A stretch of 64,000 nucleotides of DNA from Bretschneidera sinensis (Eukaryota; Streptophyta; Magnoliopsida; Brassicales; Akaniaceae): assembly GCA_023935145.1 (NCBI GenBank), contig CM043700.1, forward strand, positions 34,443,456 to 34,507,455, given 5' to 3'. The notes under the pieces were generated by a model. That model was given only the letters and a program-made list of their open reading frames with translations. It was not told where the DNA came from and did no database searches. Positions within the stretch are counted from its first letter, which is position 1. Each line of letters starts with the position of its first letter. The position numbers were made by a program, and so were the translations under genes. Positions 24,124 through 34,859 of the stretch are shown here, one piece after another.

Positions 24124-25228
24124 TGTCTGTTGGTTTTCAGAACATTGACTTATTCTGAGTTCTAATTCTAATTGAATTCCATGCTGGAAAAGTTGTATTA
24201 TTGTCCCTTCGGTGGTGCATTTCTGTTGGTTTTTTGTAGGAATGACTAATTCTGAATTCTATTTGCACTTGAATTCGTTATGGTAAACTTTATTTTTTTT
24301 GTCCCTTTGGTGGTCCTTGTCCCTTTGTCATTTGAAGAAAGTCTCATTCTGAATTCTAAATCAAATTGAATTCCATGCTGGTAAAGATTCAAATGAATTC
24401 ATGCATATTGTTTTGTCCCTTCGGTGGTGCATTCCTTGTGGTTTTAAATTATTTATGTAAAGAATTGTATTCTTTTAGTCCCTTCGATTGTGCATATCTG
24501 TTGGTTTTCTGACGAGAGGCTTATTCTAAATTCTAATTCTAATTGAATTTCATGCTGGAAAAGTTGTATTATTGTGCCTTCGGTGGTGCATTTCTGTTAA
24601 TTTTTTGAAGGAAAGACTAATTCTTAATTCTGTTTGCACTTGAATTCATTATGGTAAACATTATGTTTTTTTGTCTCTTCGGTAGTCCTTGTCCTTTTGT
24701 CATTTAAAGAAAGACTAATTCTGAATTCTAAATCAAATTGAATTCCATGCTGGTAAAGATTCAAATGAATTTCATGCATATTATTTTGTCCCTTCGGTGG
24801 TGCATTCCTTGTGGTTTTGAATTATTTATGTAAAGAATTGTATTCTTTTGGTCCCTTCGATTGTGCATATCTGTTGGTTTTCTGACGAGAGGCTTATTCT
24901 AAATTCTAATTCTAATTGAATTTCATGCTGGAAAAGCTGTATTATTGTCCCTTCGGTGGTGCATTTTTGTTAGTTTTTTGAAGGAAAGACTAATTCTTAA
25001 TTCTATTTGCACTTGAATTCATTATGGTAAACATTATGTTTTTTTGTCTCTTCGGTAGTCCTTGTCCTTTTGTCATTTAAAGAAAGACTAATTCTGAATT
25101 CTAAATCAAATTGAATTCCATGCTGGCAAAGATTCAAATGAATTTCATGCATATTGTTTTTTCCCTTCAGTGGTGCTTTCCTGGTTGTTTTGAATTATTT
25201 ATGGGAAACAATGTTTTCTTTTGGTCCC

Positions 25229-25435
25229 AAAGATATTTTAGAGGTTCATAAAGGTCCATTTACAGGTCAAGGCCATAAAGAACTATATGAAATCCTAACA
25301 ACATCATGGCATGCTCAATTATCTCTTAACCTAGCTATGTTAGGCTCTTTAACCATTGTTGTAGCTCACCATATGTATTCCATGCCCCCTATCCATATCT
25401 AGCTATTGATTATGGTACAGAACTATCATTGTTCA
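25229..25435 (+). pseudogene. psaA: psaA fragment, copy 5
   Basis: It carries the same 1-bp loss near 'ccccctatcc' as copy 2. It lies 1,313 bp after copy 4, which fits a P-unit plus two N-units. Confidence 0.9.
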
Positions 25436-26060
25436 TGTCTATTGGTTTTCTGAAGTGAGACTTATTACGAGTTGTAATTCTAATTGAATTCCATGTTGGA
25501 AAAGTTGTATTATTATCCCTTCGGTGGTGCCGTTCTGTTGGTTTTTTTTGAAGGAATGACTAATTTTGAATTCTATTTGCACTTGAATTCATTATGGTAA
25601 ACTTTATGTTTTTTTTGTCCCTTCGGTGGTCCTTGTCCCCTTTTCATTAGAAGAAAGACTAAATCTGAATTCTAAATAAAATTGAACTCCATGCTGATAA
25701 AGATTCAAATGAATTTTATGCATATTGTTTTGTCCCTTCGGTGGTGCATGCCTGGTGGTTTTGAATTATTTATGTAAAGAATTGTATTCTTTTGGTCCCT
25801 TCGATTGTTCATGTCCGTTGGTTTTCTGACGAGAGGCTTATTCTAAATTCTAATTCTAATTGAATTCCATGCTAGAAAAAGCTGTATTATTGTCCCTTCA
25901 GTGGTGCATTTCTGTTAGTTTTGTGAAGGAAAGACTAATTCTGAATTCTATTTGCACTTGAATTCATTATGGTAAATATTATGTATTGTTTTGTACCTTT
26001 GGTGGTGCATTCCTGGTGGTTTTGAATTATTTATGGGAAACATTGTATTCTTTTGGTCTC

Positions 26061-26267
26061 AAAGATATTTTAAAGATTCATAAAGGTCTATTTACAGGTC
26101 AAGGCTATAAAGGACTATATGAAATCTTAACAACATCATGGCATGCTCAATTATCTCTTAACCTAGCTATGTTAGGCTCTTTAGCGATTGTCATAGCTCA
26201 CCATATGTATTCTATGCCCCCTATCCATATCTAGCTACTGATTATGGTACATAAATGTCATTGTTCA
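26061..26267 (+). pseudogene. psaA: psaA fragment, copy 6
   Basis: It shares 'KDILKIHKG' and the 1-bp loss with copy 2, so the two are close relatives by array duplication. It has '[10 protein letters not shown]'. Confidence 0.9.
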
Positions 26268-27010
26268 TGTCTGTTGGTTTTCTGAAGAGAGACTTATTTT
26301 GAGTTCTAATTCTAATTGAATTCCATGCTGTAAAAGTTTTATTATTGTCTCTTCAGTTGTGCTTTTCTATTTGTTTTTTGAAGGAAAGACTAATTCTGAA
26401 TTCTAATTTGCACTTGAATTCATTATGGTAAACATAATGTTTTTTGTCCCTTCGATGGTCCATCCCTTTGTCATTTGAAGAAAGACTAATTCTGAATTCT
26501 AAATCAAATTGAATTCCATACTGGCAAAGATTCAAATGAATTTCATGCATATTGTTTTGTCCCTTCGGTGGTGCATTCCTGATGGTTTTGAATTATTTTT
26601 GGGAAACATTGTATTCTTTTGGTCCCTTCGATTGTGAATGTCCGTTGGTTTTCTGACGAGAGACTTATACTAAATTCAAATTCTAATTGAATTCCATGAT
26701 GGAAAAGTTGTATTATTGTCCCTTCGGTGGTGCCTTTCTGTTGTTTTTTTTATGGAAAGACTAATTCTGAAGTCTATTTGCACTTGAATTCATTATGGTA
26801 AACATTATGTTTTTTTGTCCCTTCGGTGGTCCTTGTTCCTTTGTCATTTGAAGAAAGACTAATTCTGAATTCTAAATCAAATTGAATTTCATGCTGGCAA
26901 AGATTCAAATGAATTTCATGCAGGTAAACATCGTCTTTTTTTGTCTCTTCTATGGTGCATTCCTAGTGGTTTTGAATTATTTATAGGAAACATTGTATTC
27001 TTTTGGTCCC

Positions 27011-27218
27011 AATGATATTTTAGAGGTTCATAAAGGTCCATTTACAGGTCAAGGCCATAAAGGACTATATGAAATCCTAACAACATCATGGCATGCTCAA
27101 TTATCTCTTAACTTAGCTATGTTAGGCTCTTTAACGATTGTTTTAGCTCACCATATCTATTCCATGCCCCCTTATCCATATCTAGCTACTGATTATGGTA
27201 CAGAACTGTCATTGTTCA
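27011..27218 (+). pseudogene. psaA: psaA fragment, copy 7
   Basis: Open, within a 129-codon ORF (26993-27382). It shares 'NDILEV', '[10 protein letters not shown]' and the tail '[10 protein letters not shown]' with copy 4, showing they descend from one sub-block. Confidence 0.9.
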
Positions 27219-27963
27219 TGTCTGTTGGTTTTCAGAACATTGACTTATTCCGAGTTCCAATTCTAATTGAATTTCATGCTGAAAAAGTTGTATTATTGTC
27301 CCTTCGGTTGTGCTTTTCTATTGGTTTTTTGAAGGAAAGACTAATTCCAAATTCTAATTTGCATTTGAATTCATTATGGTAAACATTATGTTTTTTTTCC
27401 CTTCGGTGGTTCTTTTCTCTTTGTTATTTGAAGAAAGACTAATTCTGAATTCTAAATCAAATTAAATTCCATGATGGTAAAGATTCAAATGAATTTCATG
27501 CATATTGTTTTGTCCCTTCGGTGGTGTATTCCTTGTGGTTTTGAATTATTTATGGGAAACATTGTATTCTTTTGGTCCCTTCGATTGTGTATGTCTGTTG
27601 GTTTTCTGATGAGAGACTTATATTGAATTCTAATTCTAATTGAATTCTACGATGGTAAAGTTGTATCATTGTCCCTTCGGTGGTCCCTCTCTGTTTGTTT
27701 TCTGAAGGAAAGACTAATTTTGAATTCTATTTGTACTTGAATTTATTATGGTAAACATTATGTTTTTTTGTCCCTTCAGTGGTCCTTGTCCCTTTGTCAT
27801 TTGAAGAAAGACTAATTCTGAATTGTAAATCAAATTGAATTCCATGCTGGCAAAGATTCAAATGAATTTCATGCAGGCAAACATCGTGTTTTTTTGTTCC
27901 TTTGGTGGTGCATTCCTGGTGGTTTTGAATTATTTATGGGAAACATTGTATTCTTTTGGTCCC

Positions 27964-28142
27964 AAAGATATTTTAGAGGTTCATAAAGGTCCATTTACAG
28001 GTCAACGCCATAAAGGACGATATGAAATCCTAACAACATCATGGTATTCTCAATTATCTCTTAACCTAGCTATGTTAGGCTCTTTAACCAGCCCCTTATC
28101 CCTATCTAGCTACTGATTATGGTACAGAACAGTCATTTTTCA
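27964..28142 (+). pseudogene. psaA: psaA fragment, copy 8 (internal deletion)
   Basis: About 29 bp are missing between 'ctctttaacca' and 'gccccttatcc', removing the '[10 protein letters not shown]' part and shifting the frame. It also has 'SWYSQ' for 'SWHAQ'. Confidence 0.9.
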
Positions 28143-28890
28143 CGTCTGTTGGTTTTTCGAAGAGAGACTTATCATTAGTTCTAATTCTAATTGAATTCCA
28201 TGCTGGAAAATTTGTATTATTGTCCCTTTGGTTGTGCTTTTCTGTTGGTTTTTTTTTTAAGGAAAGACTTATTCCCAATTCTAATTTGCACTTGAATTCA
28301 ATATGGTAAACATTATGTTTTTTTGTCCCTTCGGTGGTCCTTGTCCCTTTGTCATTTGAAGAAAGACTAATTCTGAATTCTAAATCAAATTGAATTTCAT
28401 GCTGGGAAAGATTCAAATAAATTTCATGCATATTTTTTTGTCCTTTCGGTGGTGCATTCCTGGTGCTTTTGAATTATTTATGGGAAACATTGTTTTCTTT
28501 TGGTCCCTTCGATTGTGCATGTCCATTGGTTTTCTGGCGAGAGACTTAATTTAAATTCTAATTCTAATTGAATTCCATGATGGAAAAGTTGTATTATTGT
28601 CCCTTCGGTGGTGCATTTCTGTTGGTTTTTTTAAGGAAAGGCTAATTCTGAATTCTATTCGCACATGAATTCATTATGGTAAACATTATGTTTTTTTTCC
28701 CTTTGGTGGTCCTTGTCCCTTTGTCACTTGAAGAAAGACTAATTCTGAATTCTAAATCAAATTGAATTCCATCCTGGTAAAGATTCAAATGAATTTCATG
28801 CAGGCAAACATCTTATTGCTTTATCCCTTTGGTGGTGCATTCCTGGTGGTTTTGAATTATTTATGGGAAACATTGTATACTTTTGGTCCC

Positions 28891-29098
28891 AAAGATATTT
28901 TAGAGGTTCATAAAGGTCCATTTACAGGTCAAGGCCATAAAGGACTATATGAAATCCTAACAACATCATTGCATGCTCAGTTATCTCTTAACCTAGCTAT
29001 GTTAAGCTCTTTAATCATTGTTGTAGCTCACCATATGTATTTCATGCCCCCTTATCCATATCTAGCTACTGATTATGGTTCAAAACTGTGATTGTTCA
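28891..29098 (+). pseudogene. psaA: psaA fragment, copy 9
   Basis: Open until a TGA near the end ('YGSKL' then stop), giving a 109-codon chimeric ORF (28762-29091). It lies 927 bp after copy 8. Confidence 0.9.
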
Positions 29099-29825
29099 TG
29101 TCTGTTGGTTTTTTGAAGGGAGACTTATTCTTAGTTCTAATTCTAATTGAATTCCATGCTGGAAAAGTTGTATTATTGTCCCTTTGGTTATGCTTTTCTG
29201 TTGGTTTTTTGAAGGAAAGACTAATTCCGAATTCTAATTTGCACTTGAATTCGTTAAGGTAAACATTACGTTATTTTGTCCCTTTGTCATTTGAAGAAAG
29301 ACTAATTTTGAATTCTAAGTCAAATTGAATTCCATGCTGGTAAAGATTCAAATGAATTTCATGCATATTGTTTTGTCTGTTTGGTGGTGCATTCCTGGTG
29401 GTTTTGAATTATTTATGGGAAACATTGTATTCTTTTGGTCCCTTAGATTGAGCATGTCTGTCGGTTTTCTGACGAGAGACTTATACTAAATTCTAATTCT
29501 AATTGAATTCCATGATGAAAAAGTTGTATTATTGTCTCTTCGGTGATGCCTTTCTGTTGGTTTTTTCACGGAAAGACTAATTCTGAATTCTATTTGCACT
29601 TGAATTCATTATGGTAGACATTATGATTTTTTGTCCCTTCGGTGGTCCTTGTCCCTTTGCCATTTGAAGAAATACTAATTCTGAATTCTAAATCAAATTG
29701 AATTCCATGCTGGCAAAGATTCAAATGAATTTAATGCAGGCAAACATCGTGTTTTTTTGTTCCTTCGGTGGTGCATTTCTGGTGGTTTTGAATTATTTAT
29801 GGAAACATTGTATTCTTTTGGTCCC

Positions 29826-30033
29826 AAAGATATTTTAGAGGTTCATAAAGGTCCATTTACAGGTCAAGGCCATAAAGGACGATATGAAATCGTAAGAATA
29901 TCATGGCATGCTCAATTATCTCTTAACCTAGCTATGTTAGGCTCTTTAACCATTGTTGCAGCTCACCATATGTATTCCATGGCCCCTTATCCTTATCAAG
30001 CTACTGATTATGGTACAGAATAGTCATTTTTCA
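29826..30033 (+). pseudogene. psaA: psaA fragment, copy 10
   Basis: A TAG follows 'DYGTE', ending the frame. '[10 protein letters not shown]' replaces '[10 protein letters not shown]'. One base is missing upstream in 'tatttatggaaac', which alters the chimeric N-terminus. Confidence 0.9.
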
Positions 30034-30761
30034 TGTCTGTTGGTTTTCCGAAGAGAGACTTATTATTAGTTCTAATTCTAATTGAATTCCATTCTAGAAA
30101 AGTTGTATTATTGTCCCTTCGGTTGTGCTTTTCTGTTGGTTTTTTTACGGAAAGACTAATTCCGAATTCGAATTTGCACTTGAATTCGTTATGGTAAACA
30201 TTATGTTTTTTTGTCCCTTTGTCATTTGAAGAAAGACTAATTTTAATTTCTAAATCAAATTGAATTCCGTGCTGGTAAAGATTCAAATGAATTTATGCAT
30301 ATTGTTTTGTCCGTTCGGTGGTGCATTCCTGGTGGTTTTGAATTATTTATGGGAAACATTGTATTCTTTTGTTCCCTTCGATTGAGCATGTCTGTTGGTT
30401 TTTTGACGAGAGACTTATACTAAATTCTAATTCAAATTGAATTCCATGATGAAAAAGTTGTATTATTGTCTCTTCGGTGGTGCCTTTCTGTTGGTTTTTT
30501 TATGGAAAGACTATTTCTGAATTCTATTTGCACTTGAATTCATTATAGTAAACATTATGTTTTTTTCGTCCCTTCGGTGGTCCTTGTTCCTTTGTCATTT
30601 GAAGAAAGACTAATTCTGAATTCTAAATCAAATTGATTTCCATGCTGGCAAAGATTCAAATGAATTTCATACAGGCAAACATCGTGTTTTTTTGTCCCTT
30701 CGGTGGTGCATTCTTGGTGGTTTTGAATTATTTATGGGAAACATTGTATTCTTTTGGTCCC

Positions 30762-30969
30762 AAAGATATTTTAGAGGTTCATAAAGGTCCATTTACACAT
30801 CAAGGCCATAAAGGACTATATGAAATCCTAACAACATCATGGCATGCTCAATTATCTCTTAACCTAGCTATGTTAGGCTCTTTAACCATTGTTGTAGCTC
30901 ACCATCTGTATTCCATGTCCCTTTATCCATATCTAGCTACTGATTGTGGTACAGAACTGTCATTGTTCA
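30762..30969 (+). pseudogene. psaA: psaA fragment, copy 11
   Basis: Open, within a 123-codon chimeric ORF (30633-31004). '[16 protein letters not shown]' is partly shared with copy 12. It lies 936 bp after copy 10. Confidence 0.9.
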
Positions 30970-31711
30970 TGTCTGTTGGTTTTCTGAAGAGAGAGTTATT
31001 CTGAGTTCTAATTCTAATTGAATTCTATGCTGGAAAAGTTGTATTATTGTCCCTTCGGTTGTACTTTTCTGTTGGTTTTTTGAAGGAAAGACTAATTCCG
31101 AATTCTAATTTGCACTTGAATTCATTATGGTAAACATTATGTTTTTTTGTCCCTTTGGTGGTCCTTGTCCCTTTGTTATTTGAAGAAAGACTAATTCTAA
31201 ATTCTAAATCAAATTGAATTCCATGCTGGTAAAGATTCGAATGAATTTCATGCATATTGTTTTGTCCCTTCGGTGGTGCATTCCTCAGGGTTTTGAATTA
31301 TTTGTGGGAAACATTGTATTCTTTTGGTCCCTTCGATTGTGCATGACTGTTGGTTTTCGGACGAGAGACTTATTCTAAATTCTAATTCTAATTGAATTTC
31401 ATGCTGGAAAAGTGGTATTGTTGTCCCTTCGGTGGTGCCCTTCTGTTGGTTTTTTTAACGAAAGACTAATTCTTAATATTTGCACCTGAATTCATTATGG
31501 TAAACATTTTGTTTTTTTGTCCCTTCGGTGGTCCTTGCCCTTTGTCATTTGAAGAAAGACTAATTCTAAATTCTAAATCAAATTGAATTCCATGCTGGCA
31601 AAGATTCAAATGAATTTCATGCAGACAAACATTGTATTGTTTTATCCATTCGATGGTGCATTGTGGGTGGTTTTGAATTATTTATGGGAAACATTGTATT
31701 CTTTTGGTCCC

Positions 31712-31919
31712 AAATATATTTTAGAGGTTCATAAAGGTCCATTTAAAGGTCAAGGCCATAAAGGACTATATGAAATCCTAACAACATCATGGCATGCTCA
31801 GTTATCTCTTAACCTAGCTATGTTAGGCTCTTTAACCATTATTGTAGCTCACCATCTGTATTCCATGTCCTCTTATCCATATCTAGCTACTGATTGTGGT
31901 ACAGAACTGTCATTGTTCA
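31712..31919 (+). pseudogene. psaA: psaA fragment, copy 12
   Basis: Open, within a 123-codon chimeric ORF (31583-31954). It starts 'KYILEV' and shares 'HHLYSM' and 'ATDCGTE' with copy 11. Confidence 0.9.
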
Positions 31920-32259
31920 TATCTGTTGGTTTTCTGAAAAGAGACTTATTCTGAGTTCTAATTCTAATTGAATTCCATACTGAAAAAGTTGTATTATTGT
32001 CCCTTCGGTTGTGCTTTTCTGTTGTTTTTTTGAAGGAAAGACTAATTCCGAATTCTAATTTGCACTTGAATTCATTATGGTAAACATTATGTTTTTTTGT
32101 CCCTTTGGTGGTCCTTGTCCCTTTGTCATTTGAAGAAAGACTAATTCTGAATTCTAAATCAAATTAAATTCCATGCTGGTAAAGATTCAAATGAATTTCA
32201 TGCATATTGTTTTGTCCCTTCGGTGGTGCATTCCTCGTGGTTTTGAATTATTTATGGGG

Positions 32260-32343
32260 AACATTGTATTCTTTTTTTTTTATCAGTAGATAAAGCTTGT
32301 ATTAATCAAAAATGTACAAAATGTACAAACATTGTATTCTTTT
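32260..32343 (-). mobile_element. Minimal LINE 3'-end insertion with 16-bp target duplication
   Basis: A poly-T run followed by 'atcagtagataaagcttgta' and 'ttaatcaaaaatgtac' (32276-32327) is the reverse complement of a LINE 3' end with its poly-A tail. It is flanked by AACATTGTATTCTTTT at 32260-32275 and 32328-32343. It is the same 3' end as in the 41,955-42,457 insertion. Severe 5' truncation is typical of target-primed reverse transcription. Confidence 0.85.
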
Positions 32344-32733
32344 GGTCCCTTCGATTGTGCATGTCCGTTGGTTTTTTGACGAGAGTCTTCTTCTAAATTC
32401 TAATTCTAATTGAATTCTATGCTGGAAAAGTTGTATTATTGTTCCTTCGGTGGTGCCTTTCTGTTGGTTTTTTGAAGGAAAGATTAATTCTGAATTTTAT
32501 TTGCACTTGAATTCATTATGGTAAATATTGTGTTTTTTTGTCCCTTCGGTGGTCCTTGTCCCTTTGTCATTTGAAGAAAGGCTAATTTTGAATTCTAAAT
32601 CAAATTGAATTCCATGCTGGCAAAGATTCAAATGAATTTCATGCACACAAACATCGTATTGTTTTGTCCCTTCGGTGGTGTATTCTTGGTGGTTTTGAAT
32701 TATTTATGGGAAACATTTTATTCTTTTGGTCCC

Positions 32734-32941
32734 AAAGATATTTTAGAGGTTCATAAAGGTCTATTTATAGGTCAAGGCCATAAAGGACTCTATGAAATCC
32801 TAACAACATCGTGGAATGCTCAATTATCTCTTAACCGAGCTATGTTAGGCTCTTTAACCATTGTTGTAGCTCACCATATGTATTCCATGCCCCCTTATCC
32901 ATATCTAGCTACTGATTATGGTATAGAACTGTCATTGTTCA
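32734..32941 (+). pseudogene. psaA: psaA fragment, copy 13
   Basis: Open, within a 123-codon chimeric ORF (32605-32976). '[12 protein letters not shown]' and 'DYGIELSLF' are shared in part with copy 14. Spacing to copy 12 is 1,022 bp because a 68-bp LINE-end insertion lies between. Confidence 0.9.
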
Positions 32942-33690
32942 TGTCTGTTGGTTTTCTAAAGAGAGACTTATTCTGAGCTCTAATTCTAATTGAATTCCAT
33001 GCTGGAAAAGTTGTATTATTGTCCCTTCTATTGTGCTTTTCTGTTTGTTTTTTTGAAGAAAGCCTAATTCTGAATTCTAATTTGCACTTGAATTCGTTAT
33101 GGTAAACATTATGTTTTTTTTTTGTCCCTACGGTGGTCATTTTCCCTTTGTCATTTGAAGAAAGACTAATTCTGAATTCTAAATCAAATTGAATTCCATG
33201 CTGGTAAAGATTCGAATGAATTTTATGCATATTGTTTTATCCCTTCGGTGGTGTATTCCTCGTGGTTTTGAATTATTTATGGGGAACATTGTATTCTTTT
33301 GGTCCCTTCGATTGTGCATGTCCGTTGGTTTTCTGACGAGAGACTTATTCTAAATTCTAATTCTAATTGAATTCCATGCTGGAAAAGTTGTATTATTGTC
33401 CCTTCGGTGGTGCCTTTCTGTTGGTTTTTTGAAAGAAAGACTAATTCTGAATTCTATTTGAACTTGAATTCATTATGGTAAACATTATGTTTTTTTGTCC
33501 CTTCGGTGGTCCTTGTCCCTTTGTCATTTGAAGAAAGGCTAATTCTGAATTCTAAATCAAATTGAATTCCATGCTGGCAAAGATTCAAATGAATTTCATG
33601 CAGACAAAGATCGTATTGTTTTGTCCCTTCGGTGGTGTATTCTTGGTGGTTTTGAATTATTTATGGGAAACATTTTATTCTTTTGGTCCC

Positions 33691-33898
33691 AAAGATATTT
33701 TAGAGGTTCATAAAGGTCTATTTATAGGTCAAGGCCATAAAGGACTCTATGAAATCCTAACAACATCGTGGCATGCTCAATTATCTCTTATCCTAGCTAT
33801 GTTAGGCTCTTTAACCATTGTTGTAGCTCACCATATGTATTTCATGCCCCCTTATCCATATCTAGCTACTGATCATGGTATAGAACTGGCATTGTTCA
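33691..33898 (+). pseudogene. psaA: psaA fragment, copy 14
   Basis: Open, within a 123-codon chimeric ORF (33562-33933). It shares 'HKGLFIGQG' and 'GIEL' with copy 13. It lies 957 bp after copy 13. Confidence 0.9.
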
Positions 33899-34651
33899 TG
33901 TCTGTTGGTTTTCTGAAGAGAGACTTATTCTGAGCTCTAATTCTAATTGAACTCCATGCTGGAAAAGTTGTATTATTGTCCCTTCAGTTGTACTTTTCGG
34001 GTTGTTTTTTTGAAGGAAAGACTAATTTCGAATTCTAATTTGCACTTGAATTCATTATGGTAAACATTATGTTTTTTTTTTTGGTCCCTTCGGTGGTCCT
34101 TTTCCCTTTGTCATTTGAAGAAATACTAATTCTAAATTCTTAATCAAACTGAATTCCATGCTGGTAAAGATTCAAATGAATTTCATGCATATTATTTTGT
34201 CCCTTCGGTGGTGCATTCTTGGTGGTTTTGAATTATTCATGGGAAAAATTGTATTCTTTTGGTCCCTTCGATTGTGCATGTCCGTTGGTTTTCTGACGAG
34301 AGAATTATTCTAAATTCTAATTCTAATTGAATTCCATACTGGAAAAGTTGTATTCTTGTCCCTTTGGTGGTATATTTCTATAAGTTTTTTGAAGGAAAGA
34401 CTAATTCTAAATTTTATTTGCACTTGAATTCATTATGGTAAACATTATGTTTTTTTTGTCCCTTCGGTGGTCCTTGTCCCTTTATCATTTGAAGAAAAAC
34501 TAATTCTGAATTCTAAATCAAATTGAATTCCATGCTGGCAAAGATTCAAATGAATTTCATGCAGACAAACATCGTATTGTTTTGTCCCTTCGGTGGTGCA
34601 TTCCTGGTGGTTTTGAATTATTTATGGGAAACATTGTATTCTTTGTGTCCC

Positions 34652-34859
34652 AAAGATATTTTAGAGGTTCATAATGGTCCACTTACAGGTCAAGGCTATA
34701 AAGGACTATATAAAATCCTAACTACATCATGGCATGATCAATTATCTCTTAACCTATCTATGTTAAGCTCTTTAACCATTGTTGTAGCTCATCATATGTT
34801 ATCCATGCCCTTTTATCCATAGCTAGCTACTGATTATGGTACAAAACTGTCATTGTTCA
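34652..34859 (+). pseudogene. psaA: psaA fragment, copy 15
   Basis: The last psaA copy of array 1. A TAG after 'FYP' ('ccatagctag') ends the frame at 99 codons. It has several private changes ('[15 protein letters not shown]'). Confidence 0.9.

Noticed and set aside
21801..34822. A tandem family of genes for a photosystem protein
   Set aside because: Only about 70 of about 750 codons of psaA are present in each copy, fused to satellite sequence. They are copies of a plastid fragment, not functional genes.
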